The notes: generated by a model not told the origin, from the sequence alone. A DNA stretch of 38,347 nucleotides from an uncultured Eubacteriales bacterium (GCA_900320605.1 ONSY01000076.1:1-38347), one strand, 5' to 3'. Positions 10,531-19,051 are shown, numbered from the stretch's first letter. A program made the numbers and translations.

Positions 10531-10893
10531 ATGAAAAATTACGAATCCATCAAAGAAAACCGTGTTTTTCAGAGATTATATAAAAGGGGTAAATATTTTG
10601 TCGGAAAAACACTGGTAACCTATGTCGGCTACGAGCAGCACGGAACGGTCAGAATAGGAATCACGACCGGAAAGAAGGTCGGAAATTCCGTATGCCGTGT
10701 GCGCGCGCGCCGCGTAATCCGGGAAGCGTTCCGGATTCTGGCGCCGAATGTCAGAAAAAATGTAAATCTTGTTTTCGTAGCCCGGGGTAAGACGCCTTTT
10801 GTAAAAAGCACGGATGTTTTCGCAGAAATGTCCTATCATCTCAAAAAAGCCGGAATACTCGAAGAAAATGAAAAAGAGCAGATATCTGTTTGA
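10531..10893 (+). CDS. rnpA: Ribonuclease P protein component
   Basis: 120 residues, usual length. This is the protein cofactor that helps the catalytic RNA of RNase P remove tRNA 5' leaders. The family block is clear: [21 protein letters not shown] at 48-68. The signature arginine-asparagine-arginine (RNR) of most RnpA proteins is here R56-V57-R58, with the Asn replaced by Val. The other basic positions (R60, R61, R64) are kept. It lies downstream of rpmH and just before yidD, in the usual order. The ATG is preceded by AGCAGGTTTCAA, a modest ribosome site. The RNA component gene (rnpB) is not in the window. Confidence 0.96.
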   Translation: MKNYESIKENRVFQRLYKRGKYFVGKTLVTYVGYEQHGTVRIGITTGKKVGNSVCRVRARRVIREAFRILAPNVRKNVNLVFVARGKTPFVKSTDVFAEMSYHLKKAGILEENEKEQISV

Positions 10894-10909
10894 GAATGCG
10901 ACCGTAAAA

Positions 10910-11140
10910 ATGGGGAAGCCTCTTGTCTGGCTGATCCGGAAATATCAAATTCACATATCTCCGCTCAAGAAAAATCCGTCCTGTAAGTATACACCGGTCT
11001 GTTCGGCCTACGCGATCGGCTCGATCGAACGGTTCGGGATTTTCAAGGGGACAGCGCTGGCTGTCTGGCGGATTTTGCGATGCAATCCTTTCAGTCGGGG
11101 AGGATACGATCCGGTTTTGGAGAAAAAGAAAAAAGATTGA
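10910..11140 (+). CDS. yidD: Membrane protein insertion efficiency factor YidD
   Basis: 76 residues from the chosen ATG. Family features are KYQIHISPL, then C-x-Y-x-P-x-C-S ([11 protein letters not shown]), [16 protein letters not shown] and a lysine-rich end. YidD is a small membrane-associated protein that assists YidC-dependent insertion. The start at 10910 aligns with the N-terminus of Bacillus YidD. An in-frame ATG at 10868 would overlap the rnpA end by 26 bases and add 14 residues. Neither has a strong ribosome site, so translation may depend on coupling to rnpA. It is followed 15 bases later by yidC. Confidence 0.87.
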   Translation: MGKPLVWLIRKYQIHISPLKKNPSCKYTPVCSAYAIGSIERFGIFKGTALAVWRILRCNPFSRGGYDPVLEKKKKD

Positions 11141-11155
11141 CAGGGAGATGTAATT

Positions 11156-12223
11156 TTGTTATCCATCTTTAATTTTTTCGGCAACATCCTGGGTTATTTA
11201 CTCAAAGGTCTGTATATGATCGTACGCAACTACGGCATCGCGATCATTCTGTTTACGATCATTACGAAAGTACTCATGTTCCCGTTTTCTGTCAAGCAGC
11301 AGAAATCCACCGCTGCGCAGGGCAAAATAGCTCAGAAGCAGAAGGAACTTCAGCAGAAGTACGCTAACAACAAGGCAAAATACAACGAGGAGCTTCAGGC
11401 TCTTTATCAGAAGGAAGGCGTCAGTCCGGCGAGCGGATGCCTTACGGCCCTGATTCCGTTCCCGATCATGATCGGTCTCTACTACGCCGTCGTGTTCCCG
11501 CTCAAGAACGTTCTTCACTACAGCTCCGAGCTGGTCACTCAGGCAACCAACGTTCTGAAAAACGTCCCGGGCGTTTCGGCGAATTTTTCTTCCAACAGCT
11601 TCTACAGTGAGATTCAGATCGTGAAGCATTACGATTCCCTGAAACCCTATCTTACGATGTTTTCCGCGGATCAGTCTGCGGAACTCGATACCTTCTCGAA
11701 GAGTTTCAATCTGTTCGGATTTGACCTTCTCGGAACACCGCGCGGCAGCGCGTTCGCAACGTTCCTCTGGGTCATTCCGGTTCTCTGCCTTGTGACTGCC
11801 TGGGGACAGCAGTTCTACATGTCCCGCACCAACGCCGCCATGCAGCAGCAGGCGGGCTGCATGAAGTACGCGATGTACATCCTGCCGCTGATTACCGTTT
11901 ACTTTGCGTATACGATGCCCGCAGCAATCGGTTTTTACTGGGTTGTTTCCCAGATCACCGGCATCATCCAGACCGTAATCATCCACAAGTACTACGGACC
12001 GGATACTCTCTGCGCCAAGCAGGAGGCAAGCCGGGCGGTTCTCCGCTTTAATGAGGAAGAGAAGATCCGGCCGCTTTCTTTCGCGCAGCAGAAACAGATT
12101 GAAGAAAAAATCTATCATACCGCGAACCAGACAAACACCGAAAAAAGCGGTAAAAGCCAGAAAAAGCAAGACGGAAAGAAAAAATCGAACAACGCGGATC
12201 AGTATATAGGATCCCGGAAATAA
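11156..12223 (+). CDS. yidC: Membrane protein insertase YidC/Oxa1 family
   Basis: 355 residues. It inserts membrane proteins alone or with Sec. It lacks the large periplasmic domain of Gram-negative YidC, as expected for a monoderm. Hydrophobic segments include the N-terminal pair (residues ~5-45), SGCLTALIPFPIMIGLYYAVVF, a segment around ATFLWVIPVLCLVTAWG, and a final pair around MKYAMYILPLITVYFAY and IGFYWVVSQITGII. The conserved Oxa1 N-terminus IAIILFTIITKVLMFPFSVKQ contains no Arg in the membrane groove that I can point to with certainty. The cytoplasmic tail is long and very basic, a likely ribosome contact. The start is TTG, 8 bases after GGGAG. No lipobox is visible. Confidence 0.95.
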   Translation: MLSIFNFFGNILGYLLKGLYMIVRNYGIAIILFTIITKVLMFPFSVKQQKSTAAQGKIAQKQKELQQKYANNKAKYNEELQALYQKEGVSPASGCLTALIPFPIMIGLYYAVVFPLKNVLHYSSELVTQATNVLKNVPGVSANFSSNSFYSEIQIVKHYDSLKPYLTMFSADQSAELDTFSKSFNLFGFDLLGTPRGSAFATFLWVIPVLCLVTAWGQQFYMSRTNAAMQQQAGCMKYAMYILPLITVYFAYTMPAAIGFYWVVSQITGIIQTVIIHKYYGPDTLCAKQEASRAVLRFNEEEKIRPLSFAQQKQIEEKIYHTANQTNTEKSGKSQKKQDGKKKSNNADQYIGSRK

Positions 12224-12240
12224 GATTCAGAGGTGTTTTT

Positions 12241-13062
12241 GTGTTAAGAGAAGCAATCGCGACCGGCGATACGGTTGTACAGGCTTTTGAGAACGCCTGC
12301 AGAGAGCTCGGCGTGGAATCGTCCGAGGCGGAATGCGAAGTTCTTCAGATGCCGGAAAAGAAATTCCTCGGACTGTTCGGAGGAAGTCCCGCAAAAGTAC
12401 GCGCATTTATCAAAACGGAACCCGCGAAGGCGGCGGCGGAGTATCTTGAGAAGATTTTCAAGCAGATGAACGTTCTCGATACCCAGATCCGTATTGAGGA
12501 AACAGAAGAAAACGCCGCGAAGCTGGTTCTGACCGGCAACGATATCGGATTCATTATCGGACATCGCGGAGAGACGCTCGACGCGCTTCAGTATCTCTCG
12601 GGTCTTGTCGCAAATCATGTCGACAATTCCTATTACCGCATCACCCTTGACGTAGAGAACTACCGTGAGAAAAGAAAGGAAACTCTGGAGAAGCTCGGCA
12701 AGAGAATGGCGGAAAAGGCGCTGAAGAACAAGCGCAACTACTCGCTTGAGCCGATGAATCCCTATGAGAGAAGAATCATCCACACCGCCGTACAGGAGAT
12801 CGAAGGAGCGAAATCCTGGAGCGAGGGAGAGGAGAACAACCGTCACGTCGTGATCGGCCCCGAAGGCGGAGAAGTACGCAGACGCGGCGATGGAAAAGGC
12901 CGGAACGGGTCATACCGCGGCGGAAAGCGCTATGGAGACCGCAAACCGTCCTCACAGAGAAACGACCGCCCGCGCGAGAAAGCCGCAGCTCCGGCAGAAC
13001 CCGCGCAGGTAAAAAAGGACGCCGGTACAACCGCGCTTTACGGCCGGATCGAAGTAAAATAA
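12241..13062 (+). CDS. jag: RNA-binding protein KhpB/Jag (Jag-N, KH, R3H)
   Basis: 273 residues. Domains in order: Jag-N (about 1-55, with KKFLGLFGG), a KH domain with its GHRG loop at 107-110 (FIIGHRGETLDALQYL), and an R3H domain (PMNPYERRIIHTAVQ). A Gly/Arg/Lys-rich, probably disordered tail begins near residue 212. It ends in ALYGRIEVK. Family knowledge: KhpB pairs with KhpA to bind many RNAs and affects cell shape and sporulation in Firmicutes. The start is GTG, with AGAGG 7 bases before it. The long basic tail is an extra RNA-binding candidate. Its place right after yidC is conserved across Firmicutes. Confidence 0.94.
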   Translation: MLREAIATGDTVVQAFENACRELGVESSEAECEVLQMPEKKFLGLFGGSPAKVRAFIKTEPAKAAAEYLEKIFKQMNVLDTQIRIEETEENAAKLVLTGNDIGFIIGHRGETLDALQYLSGLVANHVDNSYYRITLDVENYREKRKETLEKLGKRMAEKALKNKRNYSLEPMNPYERRIIHTAVQEIEGAKSWSEGEENNRHVVIGPEGGEVRRRGDGKGRNGSYRGGKRYGDRKPSSQRNDRPREKAAAPAEPAQVKKDAGTTALYGRIEVK

Positions 13063-13070
13063 GAAAAACA

Positions 13071-13102
13071 TGGGCGTCTCGGCAACGGGTCGCCCAATTT
13101 TT
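13071..13102 (+). terminator. Intrinsic terminator with GCAA tetraloop after jag
   Basis: TGGGCG (13071-13076) pairs with CGCCCA (13091-13096). Beyond a T-T mismatch a second stem of four pairs (CTCG/CGGG) closes a GCAA loop (13082-13085). ATTTTT follows. It separates the rpmH-jag group from mnmE, perhaps only partially. Confidence 0.75.
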
Positions 13103-13116
13103 AAGGAATTTTCAGT

Positions 13117-14496
13117 ATGAGAATGATCGAACAGAAAACGATCGCCGCAATCTCGACTGCCCAGGCGCCCGGCGGGATCGGAATCGTCCGTCTTTCGGGC
13201 GACCGGGCAAAGGAAATCGCGGAGAAGATCTTTATCCCGAAAGGAAGAAAAAAGATTTCGGAAGTTCCGGGGTACACCTCACTCTACGGTTCCGCGGTCG
13301 ACGAAAACGGGGAACGCGTGGACGAGGCGCTCGCGCTGGTTTTTACCGCGCCGAAGAGCTATACGGGTGAGGATGTCGTTGAGATCTCCTGTCATGGCGG
13401 AATGTTTATCATGCGCAGGATTCTCGCGCTCGCGATCCGCGCCGGTGCGGTTCCCGCGCAGGCCGGTGAATTTACAAAGCGGGCTTTTCTCAACGGAAGA
13501 ATCGACCTGACGCGCGCGGAATCCGTCATGCAGCTGATTTCCGCCTCCGGAGAAGACGCGGCGAAGGCCGCGGCTTCGGGCAACGAAGGCGTTCTGCAGA
13601 GAAAAATAGAGGCAATCCGCGATTCCCTCGTTTCAGCGGCGGCGCATCTGACCGCCTGGGCGGATTATCCGGACGAGGAAGTCCCCGAAATCACGGAAGA
13701 GGAGCTTTCACAGACGTTTTCCAAAGCGCAGGCGGCTTTTTCGAAACTGCTGCGGGAGTTCGACAGCGGCAGAATGCTGCGTGAAGGGGTAAAAACCGTC
13801 ATAGCCGGGAGACCGAACGTCGGAAAATCGACATTGATGAATCTTCTTTCCGGATATGACCGGTCCATTGTTACGGAACACGCCGGGACGACACGAGATA
13901 TAGTGGAAGATGTCATTAATTTTGCCGGTATACCGCTATATATTGCGGATACCGCGGGAATACACGATACACAGGACCCGATTGAAAGCATCGGAGTGGA
14001 CCGCGCGGTAACGAAACTCTCGCAGGCGCAGCTGGTTTTCGCGGTTTTTGATTCCTCCGAGGAACTGACCGAGGAGGATCTGTCGCTGATCGGGAAAATC
14101 GGCAATATTCCCGCAATCGCGGTATTTAATAAGTCCGATCTGCCCCAGAAGGCGGACAGAGAGCGGATCAGGGATAAATTTTCCGCCGTGGTGCCGTTGT
14201 GCGCAAAAGACGGAGAAGGACTCGACAAGCTTGAGGAGGCTGTGGTCAGCCTTCTACGGCAAAACCCCGTAAACCCCTCTGAAGGCGTTCTATTTACGGA
14301 ACGTCAGCGCGATGTGATCGAACGGGCGAACGAGGCGCTGAGTGAGGCCGCATCGGCACTCGCGGGCGGTATGACCTTTGACGCGGTTACGGTTTCGCTT
14401 GAGGGATGTATTTCCGCTCTGCTGGAACTGACCGGGGAACGGATCTCGGATACGGTAATTGACGAGGTCTTTTCAAAATTCTGTGTCGGAAAATGA
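13117..14496 (+). CDS. mnmE: tRNA-5-carboxymethylaminomethyl-2-thiouridine GTPase MnmE
   Basis: 459 residues, standard length. With MnmG it modifies U34 of tRNAs reading split codon boxes, using a tetrahydrofolate-derived one-carbon unit. The N-terminal domain begins with TIAAISTAQAPGGIGIVRLSG. The GTPase domain is inserted in the helical domain: G1 GRPNVGKST at 231-239, a GTTRD switch, DTAG at 278-281 and NKSD. The C-terminal CVGK carries the cysteine of the family C-[IVL]-G-K motif. AAGGA precedes the ATG. The stop lies 7 bases before mnmG, so translation is likely coupled. All essential motifs are intact. Confidence 0.98.
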   Translation: MRMIEQKTIAAISTAQAPGGIGIVRLSGDRAKEIAEKIFIPKGRKKISEVPGYTSLYGSAVDENGERVDEALALVFTAPKSYTGEDVVEISCHGGMFIMRRILALAIRAGAVPAQAGEFTKRAFLNGRIDLTRAESVMQLISASGEDAAKAAASGNEGVLQRKIEAIRDSLVSAAAHLTAWADYPDEEVPEITEEELSQTFSKAQAAFSKLLREFDSGRMLREGVKTVIAGRPNVGKSTLMNLLSGYDRSIVTEHAGTTRDIVEDVINFAGIPLYIADTAGIHDTQDPIESIGVDRAVTKLSQAQLVFAVFDSSEELTEEDLSLIGKIGNIPAIAVFNKSDLPQKADRERIRDKFSAVVPLCAKDGEGLDKLEEAVVSLLRQNPVNPSEGVLFTERQRDVIERANEALSEAASALAGGMTFDAVTVSLEGCISALLELTGERISDTVIDEVFSKFCVGK

Positions 14497-14503
14497 GGTA
14501 GTT

Positions 14504-16387
14504 ATGAGATATCAAGCCGGAAAATTTGATGTTGCGGTGATCGGTGCCGGTCACGCGGGAATTGAAGCCGGGCTGGCTTCCGCGCGCCTCGGCTGCAGTA
14601 CGGCCGTTTTCACCATCAATATGGACGCAGTCGGGAACTGTCCCTGCAACCCGAGTATAGGCGGAACGGCGAAAGGGCACCTTGTCCGTGAAATCGACGC
14701 GCTCGGCGGAGAGATGGGAAAAACCGCGGACGCCGCGACGCTTCAGAGCCGGATGCTCAATCTCGGAAAGGGACCCGCGGTGCATTCCCTTCGCGCACAG
14801 ATCGACCGGAGGGAATACAGCAAAATCATGAAGCATAAACTGGAGCTTCAGGAAAACCTGTACTTAAAGCAGGCAGAGATCACAGATCTCTTCCCGGGAG
14901 CAGACGGCGTATGGCACCTGGTCACCAGGATGGAAGCGGAATACGAGGCGAAGGCAGTTGTTCTCGCGACGGGAACGTTTCTGGGAGGAAGAATCTTTGT
15001 CGGCGATGTAAGCTTTGAGAGCGGACCGGACGGGATGTTCCCGGCAGCTTTTCTCGGCGCGTCGCTGAAAAAGCTTGGCCTGCAGCTGCGCAGATTCAAA
15101 ACCGGGACACCTGCGCGTGTTTTACGCTCCAGCATTGATTTTTCCGAACTGGAAGAACAGGCCGGAGACGAACCGGTTGTTCCCTTTTCATATGAAACGC
15201 AGATCCCGCCGAAAAATACGGCAATCTGTCATATCAGCTGGACAAACGACCGGACAAAGGATGTAATCCTGAAAAATCTTCACCGTTCGCCGCTTTACGG
15301 CGGCGCGATCGAGGGAATCGGTCCCCGCTACTGTCCGAGTATCGAGGACAAAATTGTCCGTTTTGCGGATAAACCGCGCCATCAGCTTTTCATCGAACCG
15401 TGCGGACAGGATACGGAGGAAATGTATCTTCAGGGAATGTCCTCCTCTTTGCCCGAGGACGTACAGATCGCGTTTTATCGTACCATCAAAGGCCTGGAAA
15501 ACGTTGAAATCATGCGAAGCGCGTACGCGATTGAATATGACTGCGTCGATCCGACCGCAATGAACGCGACGCTGGAATTCCGTGATTTCCCCGGACTTTA
15601 CGGCGCAGGCCAGTTCAACGGAAGCTCAGGCTATGAAGAGGCGGCCGCCCAGGGGTTTGTCGCAGGCGCGAACGCCGCGCTGAAAATTCTCGGCCGTGAA
15701 CCGCTGATTCTGGACCGTGCCAGTTCGTATATCGGAACTCTGATTGACGATCTTGTTACGAAGGGCGTCAACGACCCGTACCGAATGATGACCTCGCGTT
15801 CAGAATACCGTCTGGTTCTGCGGCAGGACAACGCGGACGAACGCCTGACGCCGATCGGGAGAAAACTCGGGCTGATCAGCGATGAACGCTATGCGAAATT
15901 CCTTGAAAAGGAAGAGATGAAAAAAGCGGAGCGCAGACGCGCGGACGAAACCGTAATTCCGCCGAGCAGCGAAGTGAACGAGATACTTGTTTCACGTGAA
16001 ACATCGCCGATTTCATCCGGTGTGCGCCTTACCGAACTTCTGAGAAGACCTCAGCTTACCTACGAGGCGCTCGCTCCTGTTGACCCGACGCGGCCGGAAC
16101 TTCCGAAGGCGGTTTTCGAGAATGTGGAAATAGAAATCAAATACGAAGGCTACATCCGGCGGCAGAGAGCGGATATCGCAGAAATGCGGCGCCTCGAGGT
16201 GAAAAGACTGCCGACGGACGTTGATTATTCCAAAATCATCGGACTTCGGTCGGAAGCGCAGGAAAAACTCGGAAAGATCCGGCCGGAGAACATCGGACAG
16301 GCATCCCGGATTTCCGGAGTCAGTCCGGCGGATATCTCCGTACTGCTGATCTGGCTTTCGAAAAGAGACAGGAGCGCTGCGGAATGA
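14504..16387 (+). CDS. mnmG: tRNA uridine-5-carboxymethylaminomethyl modification enzyme MnmG
   Basis: 627 residues, the normal long form. It is the FAD-binding partner of MnmE. The dinucleotide fold opens with VIGAGHAG (12-19). The family block with PCNPSIGG and its paired cysteines (NCPCN) follows, then GKGPAVHSLRAQ and later GLYGAGQFNG and GYEEAAAQG. The C-terminal helical MnmE-binding region ends with ISGVSPADISVLLIWL. The ATG at 14504 is chosen over an ATG 15 codons earlier because it follows TGAGGTAG closely and gives the canonical N-terminus. A perfect parS site sits inside the coding sequence, encoding VSRET. The stop overlaps rsmG as ATGA. Confidence 0.98.
   Translation: MRYQAGKFDVAVIGAGHAGIEAGLASARLGCSTAVFTINMDAVGNCPCNPSIGGTAKGHLVREIDALGGEMGKTADAATLQSRMLNLGKGPAVHSLRAQIDRREYSKIMKHKLELQENLYLKQAEITDLFPGADGVWHLVTRMEAEYEAKAVVLATGTFLGGRIFVGDVSFESGPDGMFPAAFLGASLKKLGLQLRRFKTGTPARVLRSSIDFSELEEQAGDEPVVPFSYETQIPPKNTAICHISWTNDRTKDVILKNLHRSPLYGGAIEGIGPRYCPSIEDKIVRFADKPRHQLFIEPCGQDTEEMYLQGMSSSLPEDVQIAFYRTIKGLENVEIMRSAYAIEYDCVDPTAMNATLEFRDFPGLYGAGQFNGSSGYEEAAAQGFVAGANAALKILGREPLILDRASSYIGTLIDDLVTKGVNDPYRMMTSRSEYRLVLRQDNADERLTPIGRKLGLISDERYAKFLEKEEMKKAERRRADETVIPPSSEVNEILVSRETSPISSGVRLTELLRRPQLTYEALAPVDPTRPELPKAVFENVEIEIKYEGYIRRQRADIAEMRRLEVKRLPTDVDYSKIIGLRSEAQEKLGKIRPENIGQASRISGVSPADISVLLIWLSKRDRSAAE
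15988..16003. promoter_or_regulatory. parS: parS site inside mnmG
   Basis: Perfect 16-base palindrome TGTTTCACGTGAAACA, identical to the Bacillus Spo0J/ParB consensus, read in frame as L-V-S-R-E-T. It is about 1.2 kb upstream of the two intergenic parS sites. Confidence 0.95.
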
Positions 16388-17097
16388 CGGATACCAGAAT
16401 CTATCTGAAGGAAGAGGCAGAGAAAATCGGAATTTTTCTGAGCGGGGATCAGCTTGATCAGTTCCGGATCTATCTCGAGTTTCTGCTGGAGACAAATGAA
16501 AAAATGAATCTGACGGCGATCCGGGAGCCCGCGGAAGTGGTCCGGAAGCATTTTATAGACTGCCTGTCGCTGCTCAACGCCTGTGAGCTGACCCAGGGGG
16601 CCAGGATCGCAGATGTCGGAACGGGCGCCGGCTTCCCGGGAATGGTGCTGAAAATTGTCCGTCCTGATCTCAGGATGACGCTGATTGACAGCCTTCAGAA
16701 ACGCCTTGGGTTTCTCGACGCACTTTGCGAAAGAGTGGGGCTGTCTGCCGATACGGTGCACCTGAGAGCGGAAGACGCCGGACGGAACGCGGCATACCGC
16801 GAACAGTTCGATTATGTGACCGCGCGGGCGGTGGCGCCGCTGAATGTGCTTTGCGAATATTGCCTTCCTCTCGTAAAGCAGGGAGGGTGTTTTGTTGCGA
16901 TGAAAAGCCTGAAAGCAAGCGAAGAGCTTGAAGAGGCAAAAAAAGCGATCGGGATTCTCGGAGGAAAGCCGGGAGAAATCCGCACATTCTCTCTTTACGG
17001 GGATATGAGCCGGACCTTCGTCATGATCGGGAAAATCCGGCCCACTCCGAACAAATATCCGCGGCAGAGCGGAAAAGCCGCAAAAAACCCGCTTTAA
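16384..17097 (+). CDS. rsmG: 16S rRNA (guanine-527-N7)-methyltransferase RsmG
   Basis: 237 residues. Rossmann-type methyltransferase whose SAM-binding loop is DVGTGAGFPG (77-86). The family features ETNEKMNLTAI (36-46) and the region around VTARAVAPL are present. It methylates G527 of 16S rRNA; loss gives low-level streptomycin resistance in other bacteria. The start overlaps the mnmG stop as ATGA, so translation is coupled. The C-terminus is slightly extended and basic. A strong terminator follows 7 bases after the stop, closing the mnmE-mnmG-rsmG unit. Confidence 0.97.
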   Translation: MTDTRIYLKEEAEKIGIFLSGDQLDQFRIYLEFLLETNEKMNLTAIREPAEVVRKHFIDCLSLLNACELTQGARIADVGTGAGFPGMVLKIVRPDLRMTLIDSLQKRLGFLDALCERVGLSADTVHLRAEDAGRNAAYREQFDYVTARAVAPLNVLCEYCLPLVKQGGCFVAMKSLKASEELEEAKKAIGILGGKPGEIRTFSLYGDMSRTFVMIGKIRPTPNKYPRQSGKAAKNPL

Positions 17098-17103
17098 AAG
17101 CCG

Positions 17104-17135
17104 ACCCGGACAGCTGATGCCGTCCGGGTGTTTTT
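17104..17135 (+). terminator. Intrinsic terminator after rsmG
   Basis: ACCCGGAC (17104-17111) pairs with GTCCGGGT (17122-17129) around a 10-base loop, followed by GTTTTT. It ends the mnmE unit upstream of the parS pair. Confidence 0.9.
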
Positions 17136-17189
17136 ATGCCCGGATTTAACGTCACGGAAAGCAGATCGGCCTGATTGTGCGTAGGACGC

Positions 17190-17221
17190 CGTAAAAATGT
17201 TTCACGTGAAACATTTTTACG
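17190..17221. promoter_or_regulatory. parS: parS site, 32-base extended palindrome
   Basis: The 16-base core at 17198-17213 is the perfect parS TGTTTCACGTGAAACA. Flanking bases extend the inverted repeat without mismatch to 32 bases (GTAAAAA on the left, TTTTTAC on the right, plus one outer pair). Confidence 0.97.
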
Positions 17222-17267
17222 CACTGTCCTTTTACGGCCTTTTTCGAAACGCGCAGATCGCCGGGCA

Positions 17268-17293
17268 GCGGATGTTTCACGTGAAACATCCGC
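17268..17293. promoter_or_regulatory. parS: parS site, 26-base extended palindrome
   Basis: Perfect core at 17273-17288, extended by GCGGA/TCCGC to 26 bases. It lies 75 bases (core to core) from the preceding parS, between the rsmG terminator and the parA promoter. Confidence 0.97.
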
Positions 17294-17368
17294 CGCTTCA
17301 GCCGGAATCCCGCAGAAGCTAAAAAAACGGGAAAAAACCAATTTGCACTTTTATTTTCCCACGGTTTG

Positions 17369-17377
17369 TGATACAAT
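17369..17377 (+). promoter_or_regulatory. Extended -10 promoter of parAB
   Basis: TGATACAAT is TGn followed by a -10 of TACAAT (17372-17377). No good -35 is visible at 17 bases. Predicted start is near 17384. The same ten bases, GTTTGTGATA, occur at the sufC promoter. Confidence 0.6.
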
Positions 17378-17400
17378 AACAGCAATAACCCTCACGAAAA

Positions 17401-17429
17401 GAGGTGACCTGCGGAAAAACGCAGACTTC
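17401..17429 (+). promoter_or_regulatory. parA ribosome site with a hairpin in the spacer
   Basis: GAGGTG (17401-17406) is too far from the parA ATG (17430) in linear distance. Between them CTGCG (17409-17413) pairs perfectly with CGCAG (17420-17424) around GAAAAA. If folded, the bases left between GAGG and ATG are TGAC plus ACTTC, nine in all, an ideal spacing. Confidence 0.55.
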
Positions 17430-18203
17430 ATGGGTAAAATAATCGCGATTGCCAACCAGAAGGGCGGCGTCGGAAAAACCACGACGGCGGTAAACCTTTC
17501 CGCGGCGGTCGGAATGAAGGGCAAAAAGGTCCTTCTTGTCGATATGGATCCGCAGGGCAACACCACAAGCGGTGTCGGTATTGATCGAAGAGGCCTCAAA
17601 AATACAAGCTATGAAATTGTGATCGGGGAAATCGCGGCAAAAGAGGCGGTTGTCCATACGAAATTTACCGGTCTGGACGTGATTCCTTGCGGAATCAATC
17701 TTGCAGGCGCGGAAATAGAGCTTGTTTCGATTGAGAACCGGATGACGACGCTGAAGACGGCGCTTGCCGCAATCCGCGGCGAATACGATTTCATCTTCGT
17801 CGACTGTCCTCCGTCGCTCGGGCTGATCACTTCCAATGCGCTCTGCGCTTCGGATACGATTCTGATCCCGATCCAGTGCGAGTACTACGCGCTGGAAGGC
17901 CTTTCCCAGCTGATGAATACCGTCCGGATCGTAAAGCGGCAGTTCAATCCGCATCTGGAAATCGAGGGCGTGCTTCTCACCATGTATGACGGGAGACTTA
18001 ATCTGACGCAGCAGGTGGTTCATGAAGTAAAGAAGTACTTTCCGAAAAAAGTCTACTCGACGGTTATTCCCAGGACGGTACGGCTTTCGGAAGCGCCTGG
18101 TTTCGGATGTCCGATCTTTTACTTTGACCGCGCATCGAAAGGCGCGGCGGCATATGCTTCGCTCGGCGATGAGTTTTTGAAGGCGAACCGCAGAGCGGAA
18201 TAA
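17430..18203 (+). CDS. parA: Chromosome partitioning ATPase ParA/Soj
   Basis: 257 residues from the chosen ATG, normal for Soj. It has the deviant Walker A KGGVGKTT (11-18) with signature lysine, VDMDPQGN (switch), and the Walker B region FIFVDCPPSLG. With ParB it moves and segregates the origin region, and in Bacillus Soj also regulates DnaA. The open frame extends 85 codons upstream through both parS sites. That extension is unlike any ParA and lies before the promoter, so it is rejected. The ATG has no close linear ribosome site; a hairpin-bridged site is proposed. parB follows after 11 bases. Confidence 0.97.
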   Translation: MGKIIAIANQKGGVGKTTTAVNLSAAVGMKGKKVLLVDMDPQGNTTSGVGIDRRGLKNTSYEIVIGEIAAKEAVVHTKFTGLDVIPCGINLAGAEIELVSIENRMTTLKTALAAIRGEYDFIFVDCPPSLGLITSNALCASDTILIPIQCEYYALEGLSQLMNTVRIVKRQFNPHLEIEGVLLTMYDGRLNLTQQVVHEVKKYFPKKVYSTVIPRTVRLSEAPGFGCPIFYFDRASKGAAAYASLGDEFLKANRRAE

Positions 18204-18214
18204 GGAGAAATAGA

Positions 18215-19051
18215 ATGGCTACGAAAAACAGGGGGCTCGGAAGAGGGCTTGACGCCATCTTCGCTGAAAACACCGTGGAGACGGGCGGCGCGGTGACACT
18301 ACGCTTAAGTGAAATAGAACCGAACCGGAACCAGCCGAGAAAGGAATTCGACGAGGCGGCGCTTTCAGAGCTTGCCGATTCCATTTCGGAGCATGGCCTT
18401 CTTCAGCCGATCCTTGTCCGGCCGATGCCGGACGGGGGCTATCGGATTGTTGCCGGAGAACGGCGGTGGCGTGCCTGCAGGATGGCGGGACTGAGTGAAA
18501 TTCCTGCGGTGATACGCGAACTGTCCGAACTTGAGTCGGCGCAGATCGCGCTCGTTGAGAATCTCCAGCGCGAGGATCTGAATCCGCTGGAGGAAGCCGA
18601 AGGATACGGCGTGCTGATCGAAACCTACGGAATGACACAGGAAGAGGCTGCGAAAACGGTCGGGAAATCACGTCCGGCAGTCGCAAACGCGCTCCGGCTT
18701 CTTTCGCTGCCGGAAAGCGTGAAGACGCTTCTGCGCGAAGGGAAACTTTCCACCGGACACGCCAGAGCGCTGCTCACGATAGAGGATGCGTCACAGATAG
18801 AGAAGGCGGCGCTTCTCATAACGGAAAAAGGGTTGTCCGTCCGCGCAGCGGAACGGCTCGCCCGGGAAAAAAAGAGAAGGAAGAAGCCGGAAAATCCGCA
18901 CAGGAACATTCTGTTCAGTGAAGCGGAACTCGCGCTTCGCGAACAGCTCGGCAGGAAGGTTTCCATCAATGGGACAAGAAAAAAAGGAACGCTGCAGATT
19001 GAGTTCTACGGCGAGGAGGATCTGAAGGAACTCCTGAAGAGTTTCCGATAA
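18215..19051 (+). CDS. parB: Chromosome partitioning protein ParB/Spo0J
   Basis: 278 residues. It is a CTP-dependent DNA clamp that loads at parS and spreads. N-terminal domain: [10 protein letters not shown] at 7-16, GLLQP at 61-65, the CTP/GERR box GERRWRA at 81-87 and [14 protein letters not shown] at 115-128. The central helix-turn-helix is around [26 protein letters not shown] Lys/Arg-rich linker leads to a short C-terminal dimerisation domain. Three perfect parS sites lie within 2.3 kb upstream. AAGGAG lies 7 bases before the ATG. No second paralogue (Noc) occurs in the window. Confidence 0.97.
   Translation: MATKNRGLGRGLDAIFAENTVETGGAVTLRLSEIEPNRNQPRKEFDEAALSELADSISEHGLLQPILVRPMPDGGYRIVAGERRWRACRMAGLSEIPAVIRELSELESAQIALVENLQREDLNPLEEAEGYGVLIETYGMTQEEAAKTVGKSRPAVANALRLLSLPESVKTLLREGKLSTGHARALLTIEDASQIEKAALLITEKGLSVRAAERLAREKKRRKKPENPHRNILFSEAELALREQLGRKVSINGTRKKGTLQIEFYGEEDLKELLKSFR

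Noticed and set aside
17175..17429. 85-codon upstream extension of parA
   Set aside because: It crosses both parS sites and lies upstream of the promoter; the extension is unlike any ParA.
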